Shown here piece by piece: positions 1-10,331 of a stretch of 64,000 bases of DNA. Made by a program: the position numbers and the translations under genes. Source of the stretch: Austwickia sp. (GTDB lineage Bacteria > Actinomycetota > Actinomycetes > Actinomycetales > Dermatophilaceae); the NCBI GenBank assembly GCA_016699675.1, contig CP064985.1, positions 744,001 through 808,000 of the forward strand, read 5' to 3'. Position 1 is the stretch's first letter; every line of letters begins with the position of its first letter. Below the pieces are notes generated by a model, which was not told where the DNA came from, searched no databases, and was given only the letters and a program-made list of their open reading frames with translations.

Positions 1-1
1 C

Positions 2-76
2 ACGGGAGTTTCGGCTGTGGCCGACGCGCTCGTCGGCGACGCGGCCGTCCTGGCCGAGCTCGGCCTCCTGGGCTGA
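2..76 (+). CDS. 3' end of an unidentified gene
   Basis: The window opens inside a reading frame that closes with TGA at 74-76. The 24 visible residues are small and hydrophobic (Ala, Val, Leu, Gly) and end AELGLLG. Third codon positions are G or C rich, as in the neighbouring genes, which is the main reason for calling it coding. Too little remains to name a family. No terminator hairpin is obvious in the 170-base gap before the next gene. Confidence 0.4.
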   Translation, partial: TGVSAVADALVGDAAVLAELGLLG

Positions 77-246
77 GCCTCGCGGCAGGCCCGACCGCAC
101 CCGATCACCGCTTTCCGCACCCGCCGCTCGGAGCGCCCTGCGCTTCAAATCCGTTCTCGCGTCGTACATTCGGGCGCAGGGCACGCTCGGGCCGCCCTCG
201 TCAAGGGACCGGCCCGCCCCCCCTGGCGACGTGAAGGACGGTCACG

Positions 247-963
247 ATGGACGACGAGCGGTACGACGAGGGCACCGACCCGACGTGGGCTGACCTGCCG
301 GGCACGCTTGCCGTAGCAAGCGCCCCGCCCCGGCGCCGCACCGGCGCCGCGCGGATCATCGCCCCACTCGTGCTGGGCGCGGCGGGGATCCTCCTGATCG
401 TCGCCGTCGTCACGGCGATCTCGACACTGCGAGCGCCGCTGCCCCCGTCGGCCACGCTCGCGCCGGCCGTCGCGGCCGCGGCCCCACCCAGCGCGACCTC
501 GCCCGGATCGGTGGCCGCCGGCACCGCGACCACCAGCCGGTCGGACAGCACGACGGCCACCAGCGCCAGCCAGTCCCCCAGCGCCTCGCGCAGCACCGAG
601 CCGTCGAACGCCGCCGCGGAGCTGCGGCAGATCGCCGCCGACCACGAACGCCGCCCCCAGGGGCAGGTGTACGCCGTGCTCTTCGACCTGACCGAGGGGG
701 CGGAGAACCCGCGGCTGAAGACCGAGTCCGGCTCGACCACCTGGCAGGCGGAAGACATCCTGTGGCTGTACCGGCAGCGCACCAGCGCGTGGCCGGGCGC
801 GGTGCTGCAGGCGCACGCCGACGGCGAGAAGAGTGCGTGGCGCCTCACCGTGAGTAACCCGCAATGGCGCACGTCAAGCGACGCCCAGAAGTGGTGTGAA
901 GCCTCGTTCGCGCAATACGACGGCGCCGACCGGGAAAGCCGGTGTCGGGTCCCGCAGGGGTGA
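247..963 (+). CDS. hypothetical membrane-anchored protein with Ser/Thr/Ala-rich stalk
   Basis: This 238-residue protein has a short charged N-terminus, a basic stretch (PPRRRTGAAR) and one hydrophobic segment at about residues 37-60. A low-complexity Ala/Ser/Thr/Pro linker (about 62-117) and a compact C-terminal domain with two cysteines near its end follow. The topology predicts a cytoplasmic N-terminus and an extracytoplasmic C-terminal domain on a stalk. The two cysteines could form a disulfide outside the cell. The ATG is preceded by GAAGGA at a suitable distance. I do not recognise the C-terminal domain. The gene stands alone upstream of acs, and no function can be read from its context. 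Confidence 0.75.
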   Translation: MDDERYDEGTDPTWADLPGTLAVASAPPRRRTGAARIIAPLVLGAAGILLIVAVVTAISTLRAPLPPSATLAPAVAAAAPPSATSPGSVAAGTATTSRSDSTTATSASQSPSASRSTEPSNAAAELRQIAADHERRPQGQVYAVLFDLTEGAENPRLKTESGSTTWQAEDILWLYRQRTSAWPGAVLQAHADGEKSAWRLTVSNPQWRTSSDAQKWCEASFAQYDGADRESRCRVPQG

Positions 964-1107
964 ACGTCAAGGCACCCGAACGGTCGTGTCCGCTCGCCGC
1001 GCCTGAGCCTGCGCCTGACGCGTTTGTCCATTTGCCCCCTTGCCGCGCCGGGTCTAAACCGGAAAGAGTGTGCGCGTCCAAAGACGCACGCGCCTGGAGG
1101 TTCCGCT

Positions 1108-3060
<1,953 letters not shown>

Positions 3061-3087
3061 CGCCGACAGAACACGTACGTCGTACGA

Positions 3088-3120
3088 CGAGGGGCCCGGG
3101 CGCAGCGCTCGGGCCCCTCG
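3088..3120 (+). terminator. hairpin downstream of acs
   Basis: CGAGGGGCCCG (3088-3098) and CGGGCCCCTCG (3110-3120) form a perfect 11-bp stem with an 11-base loop, starting 28 bases after the acs stop. There is no T-tract, as is common in high-GC actinobacteria. A terminator is the simplest reading. Confidence 0.6.
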
Positions 3121-3181
3121 CTCGCGCCCGGGGCGGGCACTCGAGGCCCGCCCGAGTTCCTCGCATGTCACACTTCTCGCT

Positions 3182-4129
3182 ATGCGCGCCGTAGCCATCG
3201 ACCGTTTCGGACCGCCCGAGGTGCTGCGCACCGTCGACGTACCGCTGACCCCGATCGGCGCGACCGACGCACGGGTCCGCGTGCACACCGCCGGCGTGAA
3301 CCCCATCGACTACAAGATGCGGGACGGCAGCTCCGGGCTGGTCAAGGACTTCGACCCCGCCGACTTCCCGCTGGTGCTCGGGCGGGAATGCTGCGGCACG
3401 GTAGAGGCGGTCGGCGAGGACGTCGACCACATCGCCGTCGGGCAGCGGGTGTTCGGGATGGCGCCGCTGAAGCACCGCGGCGGCTGCTACGCCGAGTTCG
3501 TCAACCTGCCGGCCGACTGCCTCGTCCCCGCGCCGTCGAACGTCTCCGATGCGGCCCTGGGCGGCGCGTCCCTCGTGGCCCTCACGGCCTGGGCGGCGGT
3601 GCACGACCTGGGTCAGGTGCGGGCGGGGCAGACCGTGCTGGTGCACGGCGGCGGCGGAGGCGTGGGCCAGATCGTGCTGCAGTTGTGCCGGGAACTGGGG
3701 GCGACGGTGTACGCCACCGCCTCCGCCCGCAACCGCGAGCGCGTCGAGGCGCTCGGCGCGACGCACGTCGACTACGCCCGGGTCGACTTCGCGACCGCGG
3801 TGCCTCGCCCGGACGTCATCATCGACGGGGTCTACTTCGGCACTTATCAGAAGAACATGGACCTGCTCGTCGAGGGCGGCAAGCTCGTCATCCTGCCCAC
3901 GCTGGCCGACCTGGCCCCCGCGCGGGAACGCGGCATCGACGTGGCCGTGCCGCTCGTCGCGCCGGACGCCGAGCGGCTGGCGGCCATCGCCGAGCGCCTG
4001 GGCGACGGCCGGCTCGACGTGGAAGTCTCCACCGTGCTGCCGCTGGCGGAGGCCGCAGAAGCGCACCGGCTCCTCGAGGCCGGGCACGCCCGGGGCAAGG
4101 TCGTCCTCGTGGTGAGCGGCGCCGCTTAG
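3182..4129 (+). CDS. medium-chain dehydrogenase/reductase (quinone oxidoreductase-like)
   Basis: This 315-residue protein belongs to the MDR superfamily, zinc-independent quinone oxidoreductase branch. It has an N-terminal GroES-like domain (AGVNPIDYKMRDG) and a Rossmann domain with the glycine-rich NAD(P)H motif VHGGGGGVGQI near residue 157. The structural-zinc cysteine cluster of alcohol dehydrogenases is absent. It probably reduces quinones or enones with NADPH, but the substrate cannot be read. The gene is convergent with the phosphofructokinase gene and the two 3' ends overlap by 4 bases. It is an insertion relative to the mycobacterial acs-ephE block. Confidence 0.85.
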   Translation: MRAVAIDRFGPPEVLRTVDVPLTPIGATDARVRVHTAGVNPIDYKMRDGSSGLVKDFDPADFPLVLGRECCGTVEAVGEDVDHIAVGQRVFGMAPLKHRGGCYAEFVNLPADCLVPAPSNVSDAALGGASLVALTAWAAVHDLGQVRAGQTVLVHGGGGGVGQIVLQLCRELGATVYATASARNRERVEALGATHVDYARVDFATAVPRPDVIIDGVYFGTYQKNMDLLVEGGKLVILPTLADLAPARERGIDVAVPLVAPDAERLAAIAERLGDGRLDVEVSTVLPLAEAAEAHRLLEAGHARGKVVLVVSGAA

Positions 4130-6417
4130 TCCGCGGCGAGGACCGGGATGACGGCTTCGCCCGCCCGGGCCTCGGCTTCGGAGACGGCCGCGATAGCGGG
4201 CCGCAGGTTGAGCCACCACTGCTGGCGCGGGCGCCGGTTGACGCGGTCGACCTCCTCGTCGAAGTGAGCGAGCGGCATGGACTCGACCCGGTCGCCGACG
4301 TGGCCGAGGTAGCGTCCTTCGGCGGCGCCCTCGGCGAGCTGCCGCGCGATGTCGTCCATGGCGGCCTTGACCAGGCGGGTCGCCAGCAGCCGGTCGAACG
4401 GCGAGGGGCTGCCGCCCTGCTGCAGGTGCCCCAGCACCGCCTGCCGGACGTCGAACAGCTCCGCCCCCTCCTGCTCGAAGAGGCGAGCGAGGAAGTCGGT
4501 GGTGTACATCGTGCTCGCCTCCTCGTTGCGGACCGTCAGGAACAGCCTGCGGCCCTGCCGGAAGGTGCCCACCATGCGCTCGACGTCGCTCTGCAGGTCG
4601 GCCAGCGTGATGCCCTCTTCGTGCAGATACACCCGCTCCGCCCCGGCGGCGAGCCCGGCCATGAGCGCGAGATAGCCGCACCGCCGGCCCATCGTCTCGG
4701 CGACGAAGCACCGGCGCGACGCCGAGGCGGACTGCTTGACCCGGTCGAGGGCCCAGACGATGTTGTTCAGCGCGGTGTCCGCCCCGATGGACAGCTCCGC
4801 GCCGGGGCAGTTGTTGTCGATGGTCGCCGGGAGGCACACGATCGGGATGTCGAAGGCCGGGTAGCGCTCCCGCTCGGTGACGAGCCGGGCGGCGGCCTCG
4901 TAGGCGTCGTAGCCCCCGATGATCAGCAACGCGTCGATGTTCTGCTTCTCGATGGCCCGGCCGATCGCGTAGAGGTGCTCCACCCCCGGCACTTCCCGCC
5001 GGGTGCCCAGCTCGGCGCCCCCATCCCCGACCCACCCCTCGACGTCTCCCCAGCTCAGCGGCCAGACCTCGCCGTCGAGCAGGCCCTTGAACGAGCCGTA
5101 GACCCCCACCATCTGCAGCCCGGCGTCGATGCCCAGCCGTACGGCGGCGCGGGCGGCCGTGTTCATCCCGGGCGCCAGGCCACCGGCGTGCATGATGGCC
5201 ACCCGCGGCGCCCGGTGGGAGCCGGCGGCCTGCGCCGTGTCGCCGTCGGTCGGGGGCCGCGACATCGTCGCGAACACGTCGACCATCTGGCGGAAGCTGC
5301 CGCCCCGCGCGGTCATGGCCTGCTCGTAGTCCCCTGCCGCGATGTGATCGGCGACGGCGCGCGTCGCGGCGACGGACTCGACGAGCGGGATCTGGGCGAT
5401 GCGGTTGTGCCGCACCCCCAGGACGTGGGGCGTCGAGTCCGGAGTGGCGGCCAGGACCTCCTGGACCGCGGCGTAGCCGAGCAGCGTGGACATCCACCGG
5501 TCGTAGGCGCTGGGCGAGCCACCCCGTTGCACGTGGCCGAGGATCGTGACGCGGGTGTCCTCGCCGAGCCGTTCGGCCAGCACGTCCTTGACCTGTTCCG
5601 CGGAGATGCGGTTGCCGTGCCGGTCCGCGGCCCCCTCGGCGACCAGGACCATGGAGTCGCGCCGGCCGGCGGCGCGGCCGGCCCGAAGCTTGGCGCACAG
5701 GTCGTCCTCCCAGCCGTCCGCGGGGGGCAGCTCGGGGATGAACACGTAGTCGCACCCACCCGCGATCGCGGCCATCAGCGGCAGGTAGCCGCAGTGCCGC
5801 CCCATCACCTCGATGACGAAGCTGCGCTGATGGCTCGCCGCCGTCGAGGAGATCGCGTCGATGGCATCGACGATGCGGTGCAGCGCGGAGTCGGCGCCGA
5901 TCGTCATGTCCGTGCCGACCATGTCGTTGTCGATGGAGCCGACCAGGCCTGCGATCAGCAGGGCTGGGTGCTGGTCGGCGACCGATTGCTCCAGCTCGCC
6001 TCGTTCGACGAGCTCCGCGAGCAGCCCGGCCCAGTTCTTGCGGAACTCGTTCGTCCCCGTGAGCGAGCCGTCCCCGCCGATCACCACGAGCCGGTCGATG
6101 CCGTGCTGGAGGAGATTGCGCGCCGCCGCCAGCTGGCCGGTGCGCTCCCGGAAGTCCTTGCTGCGTGCGGTGCCGATGACCGTGCCGCCGCGGTGCAGGA
6201 TGTTGCCCACGCTGTCCCAGTCCATCGCCCGGATCGCGGCGCCCCCGTCGACGGCCCCCTGCCAGCCCTCGGTGATCGCGTAGACCTCCGCGCCGACGTG
6301 GATCCCGGTCCGCACCACCGCCCGGACCGCCGCGTTCATGCCCTGGGCGTCGCCACCGCTGGTCAGGACGCCGATGCGGGCGCGGACCGGCTGGGCCGCG
6401 CTGGTCTGCTCAGTCAT
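4126..6417 (-). CDS. two-domain, eukaryote-type ATP-dependent 6-phosphofructokinase
   Basis: Phosphorylates fructose 6-phosphate in glycolysis. At 763 residues it is twice the usual bacterial PfkA and consists of two tandem PFK domains (about 12-370 and 400-750). The N-terminal half keeps GGDAQGMNAAV, GGDGSLTG and the catalytic IDND motif (SIDNDMVGTDMTIG). In the C-terminal half the second Asp of that motif is Asn (ATIDNNCPGAELSIG), as in the regulatory half of animal and fungal enzymes. The N-half is therefore the likely active site and the C-half is probably allosteric. The ATG at 6417 is the first in frame. The gene is convergent with the oxidoreductase and transcribed in the same direction as the GDPD gene upstream. 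Confidence 0.93.
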   Translation of the reverse strand: MTEQTSAAQPVRARIGVLTSGGDAQGMNAAVRAVVRTGIHVGAEVYAITEGWQGAVDGGAAIRAMDWDSVGNILHRGGTVIGTARSKDFRERTGQLAAARNLLQHGIDRLVVIGGDGSLTGTNEFRKNWAGLLAELVERGELEQSVADQHPALLIAGLVGSIDNDMVGTDMTIGADSALHRIVDAIDAISSTAASHQRSFVIEVMGRHCGYLPLMAAIAGGCDYVFIPELPPADGWEDDLCAKLRAGRAAGRRDSMVLVAEGAADRHGNRISAEQVKDVLAERLGEDTRVTILGHVQRGGSPSAYDRWMSTLLGYAAVQEVLAATPDSTPHVLGVRHNRIAQIPLVESVAATRAVADHIAAGDYEQAMTARGGSFRQMVDVFATMSRPPTDGDTAQAAGSHRAPRVAIMHAGGLAPGMNTAARAAVRLGIDAGLQMVGVYGSFKGLLDGEVWPLSWGDVEGWVGDGGAELGTRREVPGVEHLYAIGRAIEKQNIDALLIIGGYDAYEAAARLVTERERYPAFDIPIVCLPATIDNNCPGAELSIGADTALNNIVWALDRVKQSASASRRCFVAETMGRRCGYLALMAGLAAGAERVYLHEEGITLADLQSDVERMVGTFRQGRRLFLTVRNEEASTMYTTDFLARLFEQEGAELFDVRQAVLGHLQQGGSPSPFDRLLATRLVKAAMDDIARQLAEGAAEGRYLGHVGDRVESMPLAHFDEEVDRVNRRPRQQWWLNLRPAIAAVSEAEARAGEAVIPVLAAD

Positions 6418-6453
6418 GGGGCTTCCTTCGGTCGAGGCGGACGAACGGTCCCA

Positions 6454-7272
6454 TCATGCCCTGGCGTGGCGGGGTTCGGGACCGGCCATCGGACGCCAGG
6501 CTGCGCGGGCGAGCAGCACCTCGCGCACCACGTCCGGGCGGTCCGTGATGACGGCGTCGACCCCGGCATTGAGGAGCCGGGCGACGGCCTCGGGTGTGTC
6601 GACGGTCCAGGCCACCACCCGCAGGCCCACCCCGTGGGCCCATCCGACCACCGCGTCGTCCCACACCCCCACCGCACCCAGCGCTAGGGGCACGTGGACG
6701 AACTCGCCCGTGGCGAGCGACCGCGGCGCGGGCAGCCGCAGCCGCGCGCACGTCATCAGTCCGGTCAGGGCGCGCCACCCGAGCGCGGTGGCCACCCCGG
6801 GGGCCTCCGCCCGGACGTGGGCCAGGGCGCGGTCCCACGCCCCGGCGACGCAGATCCGGTCGGCGACGCCCGGCCGGCGCAGGATGCGGATCAGCGGGTC
6901 GATGCCACGCGGATCCTTGAGATCGACCGAGAAGCAGGCGTCCGGGAAGGCGTCCAGCGCCTCCTCCAGGGTGCAGATCGCGGTCTCCGGGGTCGGCTCA
7001 CCGGTCCACCCGGCGGGCCCACGGACCTGCAGCTGGCGCAGCTCCGCGAGCGACCGCTCGCTGACCGGACCCGTCGCGTCGGTGACGCGGTCGAGCGTCG
7101 CGTCGTGGAAGAGGACGATGTGGCCGTCGGCGGTGACCCGCACGTCGGACTCGAGATATCGGTAGCCGAGGGCCACGGAGTAGGCGAAGGCCGCCAGCGT
7201 GTTCTCCGGGGCCAGGATCCCGCCGCCGCGATGAACCAGACCGATCGGCCAGCCGGCCTCGACGTACCGCAT
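6454..7272 (-). CDS. glycerophosphodiester phosphodiesterase
   Basis: Hydrolyses glycerophosphodiesters to glycerol 3-phosphate and an alcohol. The 272-residue protein is a single TIM-barrel GDPD domain. The motif HRGG..APENTLAAF lies near residue 15, the metal-binding pair ESD near 41 (YLESDVRVTADG), and the catalytic FHDATLDR motif near 54. There is no signal peptide or membrane segment, so it is a cytoplasmic UgpQ-like enzyme. It lies 36 bases upstream of the phosphofructokinase gene on the same strand and may be co-transcribed with it, linking lipid-derived glycerol phosphate to glycolysis. Confidence 0.92.
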   Translation of the reverse strand: MRYVEAGWPIGLVHRGGGILAPENTLAAFAYSVALGYRYLESDVRVTADGHIVLFHDATLDRVTDATGPVSERSLAELRQLQVRGPAGWTGEPTPETAICTLEEALDAFPDACFSVDLKDPRGIDPLIRILRRPGVADRICVAGAWDRALAHVRAEAPGVATALGWRALTGLMTCARLRLPAPRSLATGEFVHVPLALGAVGVWDDAVVGWAHGVGLRVVAWTVDTPEAVARLLNAGVDAVITDRPDVVREVLLARAAWRPMAGPEPRHARA

Positions 7273-7566
7273 GACCCCAGCCTGACCTGCGGCCGCCCAC
7301 CCGAGCCAGGCCCACGGGAAGGACGAACGCGCTGTTCACGTAGCCTTCACGCCGCGGTGGGGCGGCGCTCACGCGACTCCCCCGGCCCGTCACCGCGACG
7401 TCACCGACCGGCCTCCACACCGTTGCCGCAGCGCGCGGTCCGGGACCGGCCGCGGCGCGGCGCGGAGCCGCTTATGGCGACATGAGGGGGCCGAACGCCG
7501 CGGATGTCGCTAAGGTCGATGAGGACACCAACATCGGGCTGCAGGCCCGCCCAGAGGGGAGAATCG
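7273..7566. other. divergent intergenic region
   Basis: These 294 bases separate the leftward GDPD gene from the rightward holin-like gene, so promoters for both must lie here. An open frame in the holin phase extends back to 7504 but lacks a ribosome site. I see no strong palindrome or recognisable operator. Confidence 0.4.
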
Positions 7567-8025
7567 ATGGCAACCGCCGCCGGAGAGGGCAGCAGCGCCC
7601 GGACGGATGCCGCGACTGCGGCCGCGCGGGTCGCGGCCCGAGAGAACGAGCCGACGATCGGCGGGCTCGTGCACGACGCCCTGCAGGACGTCTCCACGCT
7701 CGTCCGCAGCGAGATTCAGCTGGCCAAGACCGAGATCACGGCCGACGTCAAGAAGGGCGGCCAGGGGGCCGCATTCTTCGCCGTCGCCGGCGTGTTGGCC
7801 GTCTTCGGCCTGACCTTCCTGTTCCACACCATCGCCCAGGCCATCGGCGTCTTCCTGCCGCTGTGGGCCGGCTACCTCATCGTCACCGTGCTGCTGTTCC
7901 TCATCGCCGGCATCCTCGCGATGGTGGGCAAGGGCCGCATGAGCAAGGTCAAGGGCAAGCCCGAGCGCACGATCGCCACCTCGAAGGAGACCGTCGAGGT
8001 CGTCAAGAAGGCGGCGCAGGGCTGA
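7567..8025 (+). CDS. actinobacterial phage-holin-superfamily membrane protein
   Basis: This 152-residue protein resembles the actinobacterial Holin-X/phage holin family (the Rv3669 position). A polar Ala-rich N-terminus and an amphipathic region (HDALQDVSTLVRSEIQLAK) precede two hydrophobic segments at about 72-94 and 98-119. A basic tail rich in Lys ends the protein. The GGGGAG site before ATG 7567 fixes the start. Despite the family name there is no phage context. The protein is conserved next to ephE/marP and probably acts in the membrane with that group. Its role is unknown. Confidence 0.85.
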   Translation: MATAAGEGSSARTDAATAAARVAARENEPTIGGLVHDALQDVSTLVRSEIQLAKTEITADVKKGGQGAAFFAVAGVLAVFGLTFLFHTIAQAIGVFLPLWAGYLIVTVLLFLIAGILAMVGKGRMSKVKGKPERTIATSKETVEVVKKAAQG

Positions 8026-8083
8026 CCCCCAGTCGGGTGCCAGCGGCGAGCAGCCGGGAGCGTGCGATGACGGAGGAGTCGTC

Positions 8084-9001
8084 ATGAGTGTCGACTCCTC
8101 CGTCGTGCTCGTTCCGGGGCCGTGGGAGCACCGGTACGTCGCCGCCAACGGCGCCCGATTCCACCTCGCCTGCGCCGGCCACGGCCCGCTAGTGCTCTTC
8201 CTGCACGCCTTCCCGCAGTTCTGGTGGACCTGGCGGCACCAGCTCGCCGCGCTCGCGGACGCCGGCTACCGCGCCGTGGCCATGGACCTGCGCGGCTACG
8301 GGGCCTCGGACAAGCCGCCGACCGGGTACGACGCCACCACCCTCACCGCCGACGTCGCGGGCGTGATCCGGTCGCTGGGCGAGGCCGACGCCGTGGTGGT
8401 GGGGCACGGCATCGGGGGCTGGCTGGCCTGGACCCTGCCGATGTCCCACCCCGACGTGGTCCGCGCCGTCGCGACGATCGGGTGCCCCCATCCCGCGGCC
8501 GCGCTCTCCGGGCCGCCAATCCCCGCCCAGGCCCGCGGGGCCATGGCCCTGCTGGGCCTCAACCGCCCGTTCCACCCCGAGCGTGAGTTGACGCGCGGGC
8601 CGGCGTACGTCCACCGCATGTTGGTCTCGTGGCGCGGCGTCGACGCGAGTTGGCCCTCCGCGGAGGAGGCGGGTCGGTACGCCGAGGCGATGGCGATCCC
8701 GTTCGTGGCGCACTCGGCCGCGGAGGGCTACCGCTGGCTCGTCCGGGCGCGCCTGCACATGCAGGGGCGCGAATATCTGCGCGGGGTGCGCCAGTCCGTG
8801 CTGGTGCCGACCCTGCAGCTGCACGGCAGCCACGACCAGATCGTGGTGTCCGCCCTGGCGCAGCGCAGCCGCCGCTGGGTCGCGGGCCCCTACACATGGC
8901 GGTCCATCGAGGGGGCGGGCCACGCCCCGCACGAACAGCGCCCGGCCGAGGTCAGCGCCGCGCTCGTGGACTGGATCGGCACGCTGGGCGCGCAGGCCTG
9001 A
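8084..9001 (+). CDS. alpha/beta hydrolase, EphE-like, with atypical nucleophile elbow
   Basis: This 305-residue protein has the alpha/beta-hydrolase fold of epoxide hydrolases and sits at the ephE (Rv3670) position, convergent with marP. The oxyanion region LFLHAFPQFWWTWRHQ and the motif MDLRGYGASDKP are typical. The nucleophile elbow, usually GHDWGG, reads VGHGIGG here, so Gly occupies the place of Asp or Ser. A C-terminal histidine (GAGHAPHEQ) and an Asp before it (GSHDQIV) remain. As read, it lacks the usual catalytic nucleophile and may be a pseudoenzyme or act differently. It starts 58 bases after the holin gene and probably shares its transcript. Confidence 0.85.
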   Translation: MSVDSSVVLVPGPWEHRYVAANGARFHLACAGHGPLVLFLHAFPQFWWTWRHQLAALADAGYRAVAMDLRGYGASDKPPTGYDATTLTADVAGVIRSLGEADAVVVGHGIGGWLAWTLPMSHPDVVRAVATIGCPHPAAALSGPPIPAQARGAMALLGLNRPFHPERELTRGPAYVHRMLVSWRGVDASWPSAEEAGRYAEAMAIPFVAHSAAEGYRWLVRARLHMQGREYLRGVRQSVLVPTLQLHGSHDQIVVSALAQRSRRWVAGPYTWRSIEGAGHAPHEQRPAEVSAALVDWIGTLGAQA

Positions 9002-9004
9002 CGG

Positions 9005-9149
9005 GCCGCTCGTCAGGCGGCGGCCGTGCAGGCGCCGCTCGTCAGGCGGCGGCCGTGCAGGCGCCGCTCGTCAGGCGGCGGCCGTACAGGCGCCGCTCGT
9101 CAGGCGGCGGCCGTGCAGGCGCCGCTCGTCAGGCGGCGGCCGTACAGGG
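9005..9149. repeat. five tandem copies of a 29-bp unit at a convergent junction
   Basis: Five head-to-tail copies begin at 9005, 9034, 9063, 9092 and 9121. Copies differ mainly by G or A in CGTGCAGG/CGTACAGG. The unit holds the sequence around the marP stop codon, so each copy repeats the final marP codons and TGA. GCCGC and GCGGC inside each unit can pair around a 7-base loop, giving a row of small hairpins. The array fills the space between the hydrolase stop (9001) and the marP stop (9129-9131), and its last copy is part of marP. There are no spacers, so it is not a CRISPR. Confidence 0.92.
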
Positions 9150-10331
9150 GCCGGTGCCCACCGCGCCCGCCGTACGGCTGGCCTGCTGCAACACCGGGCG
9201 CGCCTCGTCGAGCGTGAGGGCGTAGCCGGTGCGGGCGTCGTCGAGGGAGCGGGCGAACAAGACGCCGGACACCGTGCCGTCGGGGGCTAGCAGTGGCCCG
9301 CCGGAGTTGCCGGGCTGGACGGTCGCGAGGAGCGAATACACCTCGCGCTGCACCCGGTCGTGGCCGTAGATGTCGTCGCCGCGGGCCTGCAGCACCTCGC
9401 GGACGCGGGCGGCATCGACCTTCAGGGGGCCGCCCAGGGGGTAGCCGGCGACGACGGCGGAGTCGCCGTGCCCCAGGGGACGCCCCAGGGCCAGCGGGGC
9501 CGCGCCCAGGCCGTCGACCGAGAGCACCGCCAGGTCCTTGGCCGGGTCGAAGACGACCACCCGGGCGGTCAGGCTGCTGCCGCCGGAACGCACCCGGACT
9601 CCCTGCGACCCCGCGACGACGTGAGCGTTCGTGACGACCAGTCCCTGCTGGTAGACCCACCCGGTCCCCTCCTGGGCGCGCGAGCAGGACGGGGCGTCTG
9701 CGTCGATCCGCAGCACCGACCGGGTGGCCTGGCGGATCTGCGGCGTCGCGACCGCGGCGTCGTCGACGGCCGGCACGGGCCGGATGGGCTCGGAGTCGAT
9801 CGAGGAGAAGACCCGGGGGAAGCCGTATTCGTCGAGGGTGGCCTTCAGGCTGCCGAGGACGGCCTCGCTGCTCGCGGGCATGACCGTGCCGATGGCCGTG
9901 ACCACCCGGGACTGCCCGACCCCGCGGGCCAGCTCGCCGGGCACCACGACCCGCATGGTGCCGGCGACGAACCAGGTCGTCGCGGCGGCCACGGCCAGCG
10001 TCAGCGCCGCCCCCAGGACGGCATCCAGCGCCCCCAGGGGCGACTTGCCGAGACGATGGGCGGCGCCGCTCGCGAGCCGCACCGCGAGACCCTGCGCGAT
10101 CGAGGCCAGCAGCATCACGCCCGCGACGAGCAGGAGCGGCCGCAGCAGCGGCGGGCCCCCGGCGATCAGGGCGGCGATCCGGTCGGGGAGCAGCCACAGC
10201 CCGAGCGCGGCGCCCGCGATGAACCCCGCGGCGGCGACGACCGTGAGCAGCAGCCCGCGCCGCAGTCCCGCGAGGGCGCACAGGGCAAGGAACACCACGA
10301 GGACGACGTCCAGTGTCGTGCCGAGCGTCAC
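9129..10331 (-). CDS. marP: membrane-anchored serine protease MarP
   Basis: A periplasmic trypsin-like protease that in M. tuberculosis (Rv3671c) supports acid resistance by cleaving a peptidoglycan hydrolase. The 400-residue product has four hydrophobic segments in the first 130 residues (CvpA-like) and a protease domain after about 200. The triad is visible as His in TNAHVVAG, Asp in AKDLAVL and Ser in QPGNSGGPLL. Cysteines in APSCSRA and at the C-terminus (GPCTAAA) match the disulfide known in MarP. GTG 10331 overlaps the NUDIX stop as GTGA, so the gene ends an nth-NUDIX-marP operon with translational coupling. Confidence 0.95.
   Translation of the reverse strand: MTLGTTLDVVLVVFLALCALAGLRRGLLLTVVAAAGFIAGAALGLWLLPDRIAALIAGGPPLLRPLLLVAGVMLLASIAQGLAVRLASGAAHRLGKSPLGALDAVLGAALTLAVAAATTWFVAGTMRVVVPGELARGVGQSRVVTAIGTVMPASSEAVLGSLKATLDEYGFPRVFSSIDSEPIRPVPAVDDAAVATPQIRQATRSVLRIDADAPSCSRAQEGTGWVYQQGLVVTNAHVVAGSQGVRVRSGGSSLTARVVVFDPAKDLAVLSVDGLGAAPLALGRPLGHGDSAVVAGYPLGGPLKVDAARVREVLQARGDDIYGHDRVQREVYSLLATVQPGNSGGPLLAPDGTVSGVLFARSLDDARTGYALTLDEARPVLQQASRTAGAVGTGPCTAAA

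Noticed and set aside
3388..6687. Long open frame antisense to the phosphofructokinase
   Set aside because: The composition is Arg/Gly/Pro shadow sequence without a domain, while the opposite strand encodes a clear enzyme.
7567..8025. Prophage remnant
   Set aside because: The holin-superfamily name is misleading; the gene belongs to the conserved ephE-marP neighbourhood and no phage genes are present.
9005..9149. CRISPR-like regular repeats
   Set aside because: Units follow each other without unique spacers and overlap the marP coding end; no cas gene is present. The same applies to 31179-31288.
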